From Flavobacteriales bacterium (GTDB taxonomy: Bacteria > Bacteroidota > Bacteroidia > NS11-12g > UBA9320): a stretch of DNA of 64,000 nt. The DNA lies in NCBI GenBank assembly GCA_020635395.1, contig JACJZV010000003.1, forward strand, positions 248,001 to 312,000, given 5' to 3'. Numbering within the stretch: position 1 is the first letter of the stretch; each line of letters opens with the position of its first letter. Both the position numbers and the translations under genes were made by a program. The notes beneath the pieces are model-generated. The model ran no database searches, was not told where the DNA came from, and was given only the letters and a program-made list of their open reading frames with translations. Shown piece after piece: positions 1 to 8,142 of the stretch.

Positions 1-226
1 CTTTATCATAGTAACAAATTGTTTGAGATTTATCAATAAGTACCTGATAATCTTTAAAACTCACAGTAAATCCAAATCCAGCAGTGTCTTTAACTACTGG
101 GGTTGGAGGTGTATCTATTGGATCAACAATAGTTTCTGGACCACAACCCGTTAATAGACTTCCGGTTCCAACAAAAAATAAAGGAGCCGCGATAAATGCT
201 CCAAAAATGTATTTCAATAGTTTCAT
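1..226 (-). CDS. Putative lipoprotein, 3' end outside the window
   Basis: Only the first 75 codons are in the window; the gene runs off the left edge. The start ATG is at 226. The protein opens with a basic MKLLK, a hydrophobic stretch and the lipobox-like LLTGC (Cys at about residue 28), so it is probably exported and lipid-anchored. After the Cys comes a short Pro/Thr-rich linker (residues 38-45) and then a region of unknown fold. The function is not recognisable. An imperfect -7 element (TATAATTG) lies upstream on the minus strand. Confidence 0.7.
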   Translation of the reverse strand, partial: MKLLKYIFGAFIAAPLFFVGTGSLLTGCGPETIVDPIDTPPTPVVKDTAGFGFTVSFKDYQVLIDKSQTICYYDK

Positions 227-282
227 ATCTAACTAATTTTTAATGTATGGTGCAATTATAATCGAAACTAACAAAACTTATC

Positions 283-1005
283 TCAGATTAGCGTATTTTT
301 TTGCATCTCCATTAAATATTGGTTGGCCTGCTTTTCGTTAAATGTCTTAATATTGTTTGGATGCTGGTAAATCTTCATGTCTTCATTTCCCACATAGCTC
401 AAACCAATGTTATTCATTTCTAAATAACTTCCTTCGGGTAAACAAATAACCTCTGTTTTGCTCAATAAAATAAACTCTTTGAGTCTATCCATTCGGCTTT
501 CACCTCCATGATTTGGAATTGTTTTTTCACTGTAGTGTGGGTTTATTTGAAATGGAATAAGGTTTAAGGCATTGAACGATTTTGGCTCTACAATAGGCAT
601 ATCGTTGGTGGTGCAAATGGTTTTTCCGGCAATGTTTGAGCCGGCACTCCACCCAATGTAGATAGCTCCATGTTTCACTGCCTTTTTAATTGGTTCTATC
701 AACTCCAAATCATACAGCATTTGCAATAGGCGAAAGGTATTGCCGCCACCAACGGCAATAACATCGGCATTTTGAATGGCTTCTACTTTGTTTTCCAGCG
801 TGTGAATACCGACTACTTCAATTCCAAATTCAGCCAATGTCGTCCGTACCTTTTGGGTATATTCGTCATACGAAATGGTGACTCCGGCATAAGGTACAAA
901 AAGAATTTTTTTATTCCCTTGAACGAATTGGTCGATTATGGTTTTTGCATGATTCAAATAAGGCTCCCCATAATTGGTAGAGTTGCTCAACAATAACAAA
1001 TTCAT
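283..1005 (-). CDS. pepE: Peptidase E (alpha-aspartyl dipeptidase, family S51)
   Basis: A 240-residue cytosolic serine dipeptidase that hydrolyses dipeptides with N-terminal aspartate. The nucleophile elbow GWSAGSN places Ser120. Asp135 (in NDMPI) and His157 (in NPHYSE) fall at the numbers reported for the Salmonella enzyme's triad. The GGGNTFRL stretch at 86-93 is also typical. The length is slightly above the usual 229-235 residues. The ATG at 1005 is preceded by TAATCTTG (1010-1017, minus strand) with only 4 bases between, so the mRNA may be leaderless. It lies downstream of a strong terminator and is probably monocistronic. Confidence 0.92.
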   Translation of the reverse strand: MNLLLLSNSTNYGEPYLNHAKTIIDQFVQGNKKILFVPYAGVTISYDEYTQKVRTTLAEFGIEVVGIHTLENKVEAIQNADVIAVGGGNTFRLLQMLYDLELIEPIKKAVKHGAIYIGWSAGSNIAGKTICTTNDMPIVEPKSFNALNLIPFQINPHYSEKTIPNHGGESRMDRLKEFILLSKTEVICLPEGSYLEMNNIGLSYVGNEDMKIYQHPNNIKTFNEKQANQYLMEMQKNTLI

Positions 1006-1009
1006 GGTG

Positions 1010-1017
1010 CAAGATTA
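1010..1017 (-). promoter_or_regulatory. Possible -7 promoter element of pepE
   Basis: Reads TAATCTTG on the minus strand, one mismatch from the Bacteroidota consensus TAnnTTTG. It sits 4 bases before the pepE ATG, the same distance as at several other genes here. No convincing -33 TTG was found at the standard distance. Confidence 0.4.
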
Positions 1018-1029
1018 CGCTTTTAAAAA

Positions 1030-1066
1030 AACAAAAAGGCTTTTCTGCATTGCAAAAAAGCCTTTG
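1030..1066 (-). terminator. Rho-independent terminator after the sigma/anti-sigma/OMP operon
   Basis: An inverted repeat pairs AAAGGCTTTT with AAAAGCCTTT around a TGCA/TGCA inner stem. On the minus strand it is followed by a T-rich tract (TTTTTG then T7). It lies directly after the stop of the outer-membrane protein gene (1092) and before pepE, so it separates the two units. Confidence 0.8.
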
Positions 1067-1091
1067 AAAACGAAATAAAGAATATGCTCTT

Positions 1092-2039
1092 TTAAAATGG
1101 AACGATAACAAGTCCGACAGCCACAGTGTTCATTTCAGGACCTCTACCTTCCTTGAAAATAGGGGTTTGATAATATTTACCATATAAAATAAAGTCTCCG
1201 TATCCCAGCTGAACGACATAGCCAGTGCGAAAATCACTAAAGCCGTAATCGCCTTTTATGTTGTATTTTTCTTTGTCGCCACCACTCCCCCATTTTTGCT
1301 TTTGTTTTGAGCCAATTAAGTACCCAAACTGAGCTCCGGCGGCAATTGTAAAGGATTTTTTTTCATCGCAAGGATTGCTTTTAAAATGCAACATAAGCGG
1401 CACAGTGGCATATTTGCTTACCAACTTATTGGTTCTATAATCAATGTTATTGTTTATCTCAAAGGTCATTGGGCTGGATTCTCTGTTTATTGTAACCCCT
1501 TTTCTAAACCGATAGTGGTTTAACTCCAAACCAAGTCCATAAACCAATCGCAGCTTGCCCTTCACAATGTTTACACCTTGTTGTACAAAGCCAATATTCA
1601 AATTTCCGGATGTATTTTCCAAGGCCAAATCCTTATACGCTTCGGGCATATCAAAATTTCCGGCTCTGTTAAGCATTTGATTAAAACCAAGTTCGAGGGT
1701 TAAACCATGAGTAACCACTTTTTCCGTTTTATCATCGCAATCTTTGTTCACAACAACATCCCCATTTTCTTCCGTTGTCATGGTGTCTGGCAACAAATCC
1801 GTTGATACCAGCGTATCTTCAAGCGGCATATTCTCCTTCATTTCTGCCTCATTAACCTTTATCACCTTCTTTTTAGATTCTGGAGAAATAGTGTCAGCAA
1901 CACTATTCTTGCCAACAACTGTAATTTTTAGGTGTTTCGTATCAATCACGCTTTCTTCAGTCTGCTGAGCCCATGATGTTTGCATTGTCAAAATCGCAAC
2001 ACCTGCCAACGTAAACTTAACTAAACTATTCATTTTCAA
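1092..2039 (-). CDS. Putative outer-membrane beta-barrel protein, third gene of a sigma/anti-sigma operon
   Basis: A 315-residue exported protein. A signal peptide (MKMNSLVKFTLAGVAILT...) ends near SWAQQ. Residues 30-105 are polar and probably form a flexible periplasmic linker. From about residue 110 the sequence alternates hydrophobic and polar residues with Gly/Tyr-rich strands (for example FGYLIGSK and YVVQLGYGDF) and ends in an aromatic residue, as expected for an outer-membrane beta-barrel resembling the PorT/OMP_b-brl group. It starts 14 bases after the anti-sigma gene. The sigma/anti-sigma/OMP arrangement is common in Bacteroidota and suggests envelope sensing. The ligand is unknown. 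Confidence 0.7.
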   Translation of the reverse strand: MKMNSLVKFTLAGVAILTMQTSWAQQTEESVIDTKHLKITVVGKNSVADTISPESKKKVIKVNEAEMKENMPLEDTLVSTDLLPDTMTTEENGDVVVNKDCDDKTEKVVTHGLTLELGFNQMLNRAGNFDMPEAYKDLALENTSGNLNIGFVQQGVNIVKGKLRLVYGLGLELNHYRFRKGVTINRESSPMTFEINNNIDYRTNKLVSKYATVPLMLHFKSNPCDEKKSFTIAAGAQFGYLIGSKQKQKWGSGGDKEKYNIKGDYGFSDFRTGYVVQLGYGDFILYGKYYQTPIFKEGRGPEMNTVAVGLVIVPF

Positions 2040-2053
2040 AATTTTATATCAAA

Positions 2054-2872
2054 TTATTTATCATTTAAAGGTTTCAAACTAACCAAAGCAGATACCGTAT
2101 ATTGGTTGTTTTGAAAACTAAAATTCCACGCTTTATTTTTATTTTCTTCTATTGGTTCTACGTCTATTTTTATTCCTTTAATGTGATTAAAAACAGAAGT
2201 AAAGCTGTTGTTTAAGGTAGTCCTAACCCCTTGAAATTCAAAGCCATCTTCCTCAATAAAAGCTAACTGAATGGCCAAATTTTCAATAGCTGTTTGTTTT
2301 GTTGCGTTCTGATGGTGCCTCACAAAGTTCAACTCAGATTGAATTGGTTTTAAATTTACCATATCGTTTGCAAAACTTTCTTTCTGCACTGTTTCTTCTG
2401 TTGGGTTTAATTCAAATGTTGGTTTGATACTTTTCGGACGTACAGAGTTATGAGTAATTCTCTCAAAATCAGTTGCTTTCACACTTTCTTCTTCAATTAT
2501 TGGGGTAATTTTTTGTTCATCAACCTTTTCATTTGGAGTTTCAGAGTTCAAAAGAGCCGAAGATGTTTCTTTATCCGAAATATATGATTTCCAAAGAGGG
2601 TATGACAAAACCATAATTACCACCGCGGCGGCATATTTCATCCAACCAAAACCGGCAAAAGCAATCAGTTTGGTTTCCCTTTTAAGCAGACTTTCTTTGT
2701 TGTTGTAAACTATATTTGGCGGAGTCAGTTTGGTGGCTTGCATATCCTGCCACATACACGCCAACTCTTCATCTGCTTCAATAGCCGACAAAATTTCGAG
2801 TTCTTCCGCTTCACTCAACTCATTTTCGAGCAATTCAAAAAGTTTCCATTCTATGTTTTTTTCGTCTTTCAT
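2054..2872 (-). CDS. Putative anti-sigma factor, single-pass membrane protein
   Basis: A 272-residue protein. It has a cytosolic N-terminal segment (1-77, helical and acidic, EEL-rich as in zinc-less anti-sigma domains), one transmembrane helix at about 78-95 (MKYAAAVVIMVLSYPLW) and a periplasmic C-terminal part with no recognised fold. Its ATG overlaps the stop of the ECF sigma gene by 4 bases (ATGA), which indicates translational coupling. The role is inferred from this pairing: it would hold the sigma factor at the membrane until an envelope signal releases it. The sequence alone would not have identified it. Confidence 0.72.
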   Translation of the reverse strand: MKDEKNIEWKLFELLENELSEAEELEILSAIEADEELACMWQDMQATKLTPPNIVYNNKESLLKRETKLIAFAGFGWMKYAAAVVIMVLSYPLWKSYISDKETSSALLNSETPNEKVDEQKITPIIEEESVKATDFERITHNSVRPKSIKPTFELNPTEETVQKESFANDMVNLKPIQSELNFVRHHQNATKQTAIENLAIQLAFIEEDGFEFQGVRTTLNNSFTSVFNHIKGIKIDVEPIEENKNKAWNFSFQNNQYTVSALVSLKPLNDK

Positions 2873-3354
2873 AGCACCAAATTCATACTTTTTAAATAAG
2901 ACTTTAAGAATTGTCTGGCTCTAAAAATATTTATTTTTACCTGAGCCTCAGTCATTCCTGTAATATCACCAATGGTTTTATAGTCATATCCTTCATAATC
3001 TCGAAGCATAACAGCCGTTTTTTGTTTTTCGGGCAATTTGGCCACAGCGGCATTCACTATTTCCAAAGTGTCGCTATATTGTTCGGTGTGACTGTAGTTG
3101 TTTTCCACCACATCCTCCATGGTTGTGGTTCTTCCGGCCACCCTTAGCAAGTCAATACAATTGTTGTAAGCTATTTTAAACATAAAGGCTTTTGCTGTTT
3201 GCATTTCTACTTTTTCCTTTCTAACCCAAAGTTTTTCAAATGTGTTTTGAACCACATTTTCGGCCTCAAATTCATCTCTCAGATATTTTAAAGCAAATCT
3301 GAAGATGCCGTCCGACAGTGTTTCTACACAAGTATTATACTCTTTTGTGGTCAT
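2869..3354 (-). CDS. ECF-type RNA polymerase sigma-70 factor
   Basis: A 161-residue extracytoplasmic-function sigma factor. Region 2 covers about residues 10-80 (FRFALKYLRDEFEAENVVQNTF and AKAFMFKIAYNNCIDLLR). Region 4 covers about 105-155, with the helix-turn-helix EGYDYKTIGDITGMTEAQVK. There is no region 1.1 or 3. It heads a three-gene operon with a membrane anti-sigma factor and a beta-barrel protein, so it probably directs an envelope-stress or uptake regulon and its own operon. A weak -7-like TTAATTTG lies upstream. Confidence 0.9.
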   Translation of the reverse strand: MTTKEYNTCVETLSDGIFRFALKYLRDEFEAENVVQNTFEKLWVRKEKVEMQTAKAFMFKIAYNNCIDLLRVAGRTTTMEDVVENNYSHTEQYSDTLEIVNAAVAKLPEKQKTAVMLRDYEGYDYKTIGDITGMTEAQVKINIFRARQFLKSYLKSMNLVL

Positions 3355-3472
3355 TAATTTCGACTGTAATACGTCAAATAGTTTTTAAAGTTACAACAAA
3401 TTAAAACTTTGTTTAATGTGATATTCAACTTACTCTATTTCAATCTATTAAATTTTCGATAAACGGCATTTT

Positions 3473-3501
3473 TTGACAAACCAAAAATTAAAACACCTTT
3501 G
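3473..3501 (+). promoter_or_regulatory. Promoter of the methyltransferase-PAP2 operon
   Basis: TTGACA at 3473-3478 and CACCTTTG at 3494-3501 (one mismatch to TAnnTTTG), separated by 18 bases between TTG and the -7 box. The ATG at 3506 follows after 4 bases, so transcription probably starts at or next to the start codon. Confidence 0.55.
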
Positions 3502-3505
3502 CAGT

Positions 3506-4252
3506 ATGGATATTTCTGATAGCTGGTTTGAAGAATGGTTTAATTCGCCATACTATCATCTTTTATACGACAATCGCGATGAAGATGAGGCGAAGATTTT
3601 TATTAAAAACTTGATTACAAAGCTAAATCCTTTGCCAACGGCCAAATTTCTCGACTTAGCCTGTGGCAGTGGTAGGCATACCCGCGAAATTGCTGCCATG
3701 GGATATAGTGCCACCGGCATAGATCTTAGCCCCAATAGCATTGAATATGCCACCAAAATGGGTTGCGAAAAGCAGCATTTTTTGGTGGGCGATATGCGTG
3801 AAACTCATTTTGAAAATGAATTCGATTTTGTGTTGAATTTGTTTACCAGTTTTGGCTATTTTAAGAGCAGAGATGAACAAAAACAGACGCTATTGGCAAT
3901 AAAAAACCAATTGAAAAGAAATGGGATATTGGTATTGGATTATCTAAATATTTGCAAAGTTCTTGATGAAATTTCGGAAAGTGGAGAACAACAAATCAGT
4001 AAAGGAAAAATTTTATTTAAAACCCACAAGATTATCGACAAACCATTCATAATCAAGAAAATAACTATTGAAGAAAACGATATAAAAAGAACCTTTTTTG
4101 AGCGGGTATTTATGCTCACGAAGGATGATTTGAGTAACATTCTGAAAGAAACTGGCTTTGGAATAAAAACAATTTATGGCGACTATGGGTTAACTAACTT
4201 TGACAAAAAAAATTCGGACAGACTCATTATTGTTGCTCAAAAAACAACTTGA
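3506..4252 (+). CDS. Class I SAM-dependent methyltransferase
   Basis: A 248-residue cytosolic enzyme with a Rossmann-type methyltransferase fold. Motif I FLDLACGSGRH is at residues 48-58, the acidic end of beta-2 is GIDLSPNSIEYA, and GDMRET follows motif II. The substrate cannot be told; relatives act on small molecules or are uncharacterised. The ATG at 3506 was chosen over an in-frame TTG at 3473 because the latter lies within the promoter and the protein begins naturally at MDISDSWF. The stop overlaps the start of the PAP2 phosphatase gene by 4 bases. Confidence 0.8.
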   Translation: MDISDSWFEEWFNSPYYHLLYDNRDEDEAKIFIKNLITKLNPLPTAKFLDLACGSGRHTREIAAMGYSATGIDLSPNSIEYATKMGCEKQHFLVGDMRETHFENEFDFVLNLFTSFGYFKSRDEQKQTLLAIKNQLKRNGILVLDYLNICKVLDEISESGEQQISKGKILFKTHKIIDKPFIIKKITIEENDIKRTFFERVFMLTKDDLSNILKETGFGIKTIYGDYGLTNFDKKNSDRLIIVAQKTT

Positions 4253-4833
4253 TAGATTGTATTAAGCATATCGACAAACAACTTTTTTTTCATGTAAACC
4301 ATTGCATGAAAAATGATTTTTTTGATAGTTTAATGCCAATTCTAAGAGACAAATATACGTGGTTGCCACTGTATGCCATTATTGTGGCATTTGTCATTAA
4401 AAATTATGGCCTAAAATCGCTTTATGTTCTTGGCTTTGCAGCACTTACTTTTTTGGTGGCCGACCAACTGAGTGCCCATGTTATAAAACCTTTGGTGCAA
4501 CGGGCTAGACCCTGCAACGATGCTTGCATTAGACAATGGGTACATAATTTGGTTGACTGTGGCAGCGGCTACAGTTTTGTGAGCAGCCATGCCACCAACC
4601 ATTTTGCAATTGGCATGTATTTTATTACTGTTTTTGCCCGACCAAGCAACAGGCTTTGGGTTATTCCAACTTTTTTGCTTTGGGCATCATTGGTGGCGTT
4701 TGCCCAGGTGTATGTTGGGGTTCATTACCCTTTTGATGTAATTGGAGGGGCTATTTTGGGAATAATAATAGGTCTGACTTTTGGCTGGCTAAATAGGTTT
4801 GTGCTTTGCACGAGGTGCGGGAAGAAGATATAG
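4249..4833 (+). CDS. PAP2-family membrane phosphatase
   Basis: A 194-residue integral membrane protein with several hydrophobic helices and the three PAP2 signature blocks. Block 1 is KPLVQRARP (80-88, K-x6-RP), block 2 is VSSHA (His114 as acid) and block 3 is AQVYVGVHYPFD (His159, Asp163). It probably dephosphorylates a lipid phosphate or diphosphate, such as undecaprenyl diphosphate or phosphatidylglycerol phosphate, at the periplasmic face. In block 3 the usual Arg six residues before His159 is Gln153. The start is a TTG overlapping the upstream stop (TTGA). The next Met is residue 20, and the earlier start keeps the N-terminal DKQLFFHVN seen in related proteins. Confidence 0.82.
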   Translation: MIDCIKHIDKQLFFHVNHCMKNDFFDSLMPILRDKYTWLPLYAIIVAFVIKNYGLKSLYVLGFAALTFLVADQLSAHVIKPLVQRARPCNDACIRQWVHNLVDCGSGYSFVSSHATNHFAIGMYFITVFARPSNRLWVIPTFLLWASLVAFAQVYVGVHYPFDVIGGAILGIIIGLTFGWLNRFVLCTRCGKKI

Positions 4834-4868
4834 TTTAGTCATGAGGTTTAATGCTTTACTGCAAGGCA

Positions 4869-5207
4869 TTAAAAATTATCGAACAACCATTCAAAATAAT
4901 CAAACTTATCACTATGTTTTCTTAAAATATTTTTAGAGCGAAAACGCTGGTATTCTTTAAAATACCTTCTTGAATCGGCAATTGTGTCTTTTTCATTACC
5001 CATATTTCCATAAGAATAAATGGCAATTGTCTTTTCAAAATTAATTTTCAGCGTATCTATTTGGTTTGAATCAAGAGCGGAGTATTTTATGCAGAAAATA
5101 CTTTTAGGGGATAGAACGATTATCGTTTTTTCTGCAGGTGTAGAAATGGAAACGGTATCCGCATTTCTTGAATAATAGCGAATATCAAAAACATTGGTGC
5201 TGTGCAT
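4869..5207 (-). CDS. Hypothetical protein, downstream half of a probably frameshifted gene
   Basis: 112 codons with no signal peptide and no recognisable domain; the C-terminus is basic and aromatic. The reading frame is open upstream of its first Met back to about 5238 and would read NVIYYFVNPSMHS. It joins the preceding open frame (5231-5662) after DKNG if one base is restored near 5237. It is therefore most simply the C-terminal part of the same secreted protein and not an independent gene. There is no promoter-like element in front of it. Confidence 0.5.
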   Translation of the reverse strand: MHSTNVFDIRYYSRNADTVSISTPAEKTIIVLSPKSIFCIKYSALDSNQIDTLKINFEKTIAIYSYGNMGNEKDTIADSRRYFKEYQRFRSKNILRKHSDKFDYFEWLFDNF

Positions 5208-5230
5208 TGAAGGATTTACAAAATAATAAA

Positions 5231-5662
5231 TTACATTCCATTTTTATCCCGTTTTGTTACTGATTTAAAAACTCCGTTTTCATCAAAAACACTATCAATA
5301 GACGAAAACAAAATAGCCTCCGGATCATCACCTATCAGTTCTCGATTTATAATTTTTCTTTTTTTTCCCAAATAAGTCTGAGACAGATACATAATGCTAT
5401 CCTGATTGTAGTACTCTAATCGAAAATTTCTTCTTTTTTCTAACTGAATTTTTCTGGCATAAATTTGATTATCCCAATCAGTGAAATAATATAAATTGGT
5501 ATCTTTCTTAACTATAACCTCTTGAACCGTCCAGTTTACTTTTCCAATCTTAATAGAGTCTTGAGATTTTCCCTTTTTTAAGGAAATAATCTGTGCGTTT
5601 GCCTGAAAATACTGACCAAGCAGCAAAATATATACAACTATTAGGGTTCTTTTTAAACACAC
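5231..5662 (-). CDS. Hypothetical secreted protein, upstream half of a probably frameshifted gene
   Basis: 143 codons starting MCLKRTLIVVYILLLGQYFQANAQ, a clear signal peptide ending after NAQ. The mature part is basic and Tyr-rich with no recognised fold. Near the end, DENGVFKSV...RDKNGM is followed by a stop. One extra A in the GGAATG run would give RDKNGNVIYYF and continue into the frame at 4869-5207, making a protein of about 265 residues. Either the gene is decayed or the base was lost during sequencing. Confidence 0.55.
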   Translation of the reverse strand: MCLKRTLIVVYILLLGQYFQANAQIISLKKGKSQDSIKIGKVNWTVQEVIVKKDTNLYYFTDWDNQIYARKIQLEKRRNFRLEYYNQDSIMYLSQTYLGKKRKIINRELIGDDPEAILFSSIDSVFDENGVFKSVTKRDKNGM

Positions 5663-5756
5663 AAAAAAGAGAATTTTAATAATGTGAGTTTAACGACCAA
5701 GTAGTTTATTTGTTGTTCAAAATCTATCTGCATTCGCACAATCTGCATAATCGTTC

Positions 5757-5764
5757 TAAATTTG
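5757..5764 (+). promoter_or_regulatory. -7 promoter element of the ZIP transporter gene
   Basis: TAAATTTG, a perfect match to TAnnTTTG. The GTG start at 5769 follows after 4 bases. No TTG lies at the standard 19-base distance upstream. Confidence 0.5.
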
Positions 5765-5768
5765 CCTC

Positions 5769-6497
5769 GTGAATTTTTGGTCATACTTTATATTGTTTTT
5801 CTTTCCGTTGGTTGGTGGCACGGTTGGCCTAATCATTCAGTCGGAAAAAACACAGTATCTCAAACTTTTTTTGGCATTTAGTGGGGCTTTTTTGTTTTCC
5901 ATTACGGCTGTTAGCATCATCCCCGAAGTTTACCATCATCACACTAAATTTAACATAGGCTACTTTGTCTTGGCCGGATTTTTTCTTCAAATTGTCATCG
6001 ATTTGTTCTCACAGGGCATTGAACATGGGCATTTGCATCATCACAAAACCGACAAAACACCTTATGGTGTGTTTATAGCCCTTAGCCTTCACGCTTTTTT
6101 GGAAGGAATGGCAGCAGGTAGCAACTTATTTTCCGAAAAAATACAAAGTGGTTTTGTTTTTGGTATTGCCCTTCATGAAATTCCTGCGGCATTTGCATTA
6201 ATCACTATTTTGAAAGCTGGAAACGTAAAAAAACAATATCTGTACACTTGGCTGGTTTTTTATGCCCTAATGACCGTTTTGGGGGCATTAACCAGTGGTG
6301 GACTAAGCCAATTGATACCCGATTTTGAGTATATCTCCATCTATTTGGTGGCGTTGGTTATTGGCGTGTTTCTGCACATCTCAACCACCATTTTGTTCGA
6401 AAACACGGACAATCACAAATTCAGCCGATACAAGCTTGTGGCCATTGCACTTGGGGCGGCAATTGCCATTTTAAGCAGTCTGCTTGGAAATCATTAA
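5769..6497 (+). CDS. ZIP-family divalent metal transporter
   Basis: A 242-residue membrane protein of about eight hydrophobic helices. It carries the ZIP metal-site helices: HAFLEGMAAG in helix 4 (His108, Glu112) and HEIPAAFAL in helix 5 (His136, Glu137, Pro139). A cytosolic His-rich loop (HGHLHHH, 86-92) lies between helices 3 and 4. It should import zinc or a related divalent metal across the inner membrane. The start is GTG; no other Met occurs before the first helices. The last 4 bases overlap the end of the convergent gene at 6494. Confidence 0.88.
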   Translation: MNFWSYFILFFFPLVGGTVGLIIQSEKTQYLKLFLAFSGAFLFSITAVSIIPEVYHHHTKFNIGYFVLAGFFLQIVIDLFSQGIEHGHLHHHKTDKTPYGVFIALSLHAFLEGMAAGSNLFSEKIQSGFVFGIALHEIPAAFALITILKAGNVKKQYLYTWLVFYALMTVLGALTSGGLSQLIPDFEYISIYLVALVIGVFLHISTTILFENTDNHKFSRYKLVAIALGAAIAILSSLLGNH

Positions 6498-8083
6498 TTC
6501 TCCGTTTTCAACAAACCAATTTGGTGTGTTTTTCTCCCTTTTGCAAAAACCAACGATGTGCCATCTTTTAAGCTGACACATTCTCGAACAACCGGCCTAT
6601 GGGCTTTCTTACTAATATACCCTAATGTTTCTGCTTGTTTTTTTCCGTTCTCATCTACTTCTACGTGAATGTAGTGGTAATATTTTTTTGCCTTTTTATC
6701 GCCCTCCATTTCCTCTGGGAGTTCAATATCTTCGGTATTTGATAGTGGTGTTACAAAGAAAAAATGAAGCGTTTCGCCATTTTTAACCAAGTTAAATCCG
6801 CTGTAATAACCGCCATCATCGGTTGTGTGCTGATATTTATGTATTTTTTGTTTCCAAACTACCTCGCCGGTTTCGTCAAATTCTACCACCAAAATATCAT
6901 TATATATGTAATGTGTTACTGTGCGTGTGGTGGTAGTGCCATTGCTGTTGGTTGTGGTAGTGGTTGTGGTATATACATAATATTGTTCTGCCACCATAGT
7001 AAGTCCTCCCATCGAATTTGGAAGTAAATCTCTTATTTCAAATTCGTAAAATTCGATTTCCTTTCCTTTGGCTGCCTTTTTTTCTAATTTTTCCGCGGCT
7101 CGTTCTGATAAACCTTCTGTAAAAAAATCCAACCCAAATTCTTCAACATTTTCCGAAACAACATCTAAAGTACCCTGCTCCAATTCCAAATAAAAAACAC
7201 CCGAAGCCCGGTTTTCGGCAGTTTTACTGTATAAACCCGCACAAAGCAAATTGCCATCCTCTTTTACCGTATAATCAATGGATGAAATGAAGTTTTCTTT
7301 CAATTTCAGTTCATGTTCTTCTCTTGATTTGCCTTCATCCGTGTAGCTAATAAAGTGAAAGGTATAGTTTTGAGTCTTCTTTTTTCGCTCGGATCTTTCT
7401 TTTTTCAATCTTCCTAAAATTTGAATATTTCCGTTATTATCCAAATTGTAGTTCATTATCAAAAAGTCTTTTTCTTCATAAGGTAAAGTGATGTTCTTTT
7501 CCCAAATCAAATCAAAATCTTTTGTCAACACCACCACGCTTACCTCATCGTTGGCATCTTTAGCTCGTTTGTATGGAGTATTGGCATAAACCAATATTTT
7601 TGAGCTATCCTGCGACACTGCCACATCAAAGTTTCCGGTGTTTAGCCTCGAGTTGAACTTAATGGCAGATAATTCTTTGGTAGATTCCAACACGGACAAA
7701 TCATCTTGGTCAAAAGTCATATAACTCAATTTATTCTCTTTTTCACGATTATCTTTTTCACTAAAAAAAACAACAATGCCATTATTGATACACACTACAT
7801 TTTCGATGTAGGCATTTCTACTCATCAATTCAGAAAGATTTACACTTGCTCCTTCGCTCAAATCATCCCTATACCGAATTAATGTATAGTTTCTGGACAC
7901 ATTATTGATACTGAAAAGTGTTCCGTCATCGCCTTTAAAAATTTGGTTGATGTAATTTTTTCGACTGTCAATCGGTTCACTCATATCAACGGATATTGAT
8001 GAAGAACCAAAATTGGATTGTGCAAACACATAATTTGAAAAAGACAGTGCAGATACAACGATAGCTAAAATGTATTTTTTCAT
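6494..8083 (-). CDS. Large secreted protein of unknown function with a Thr-rich segment
   Basis: A 529-residue protein with a signal peptide (MKKYILAIVVSALSFSNYVFAQ). The mature part has repeated short beta-strand blocks ending in charged turns (for example DLIWEKNITL and GEVVWKQKIHKY), which suggests a beta-propeller-like fold, but no domain could be named. Residues about 365-395 are strikingly Thr-rich (runs of Thr interrupted by Asn, Ser and Gly), encoded by ACC/ACA-type triplets. No T9SS tail is visible at the C-terminus (LLKTEN). A perfect -7 box TAGTTTTG (8089-8096, minus strand) lies 5 bases before the ATG. Confidence 0.7.
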   Translation of the reverse strand: MKKYILAIVVSALSFSNYVFAQSNFGSSSISVDMSEPIDSRKNYINQIFKGDDGTLFSINNVSRNYTLIRYRDDLSEGASVNLSELMSRNAYIENVVCINNGIVVFFSEKDNREKENKLSYMTFDQDDLSVLESTKELSAIKFNSRLNTGNFDVAVSQDSSKILVYANTPYKRAKDANDEVSVVVLTKDFDLIWEKNITLPYEEKDFLIMNYNLDNNGNIQILGRLKKERSERKKKTQNYTFHFISYTDEGKSREEHELKLKENFISSIDYTVKEDGNLLCAGLYSKTAENRASGVFYLELEQGTLDVVSENVEEFGLDFFTEGLSERAAEKLEKKAAKGKEIEFYEFEIRDLLPNSMGGLTMVAEQYYVYTTTTTTTNSNGTTTTRTVTHYIYNDILVVEFDETGEVVWKQKIHKYQHTTDDGGYYSGFNLVKNGETLHFFFVTPLSNTEDIELPEEMEGDKKAKKYYHYIHVEVDENGKKQAETLGYISKKAHRPVVRECVSLKDGTSLVFAKGRKTHQIGLLKTEN

Positions 8084-8088
8084 GTTTC

Positions 8089-8096
8089 CAAAACTA
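8089..8096 (-). promoter_or_regulatory. -7 promoter element of the gene at 6494-8083
   Basis: TAGTTTTG on the minus strand matches TAnnTTTG exactly. It lies 5 bases before the start codon. No -33 TTG was found at the usual distance. Confidence 0.45.
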
Positions 8097-8142
8097 ATCC
8101 ATAAAATTTTAAAATCTTAATATTGAAGTCAATTTAATAACA

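Noticed and set aside
4702..4740. Loss of activity of the PAP2 phosphatase because block 3 has Gln153 instead of Arg
   Set aside because: The catalytic His114, His159 and Asp163 and block 1 are intact. The change alone is not enough to call the enzyme inactive.
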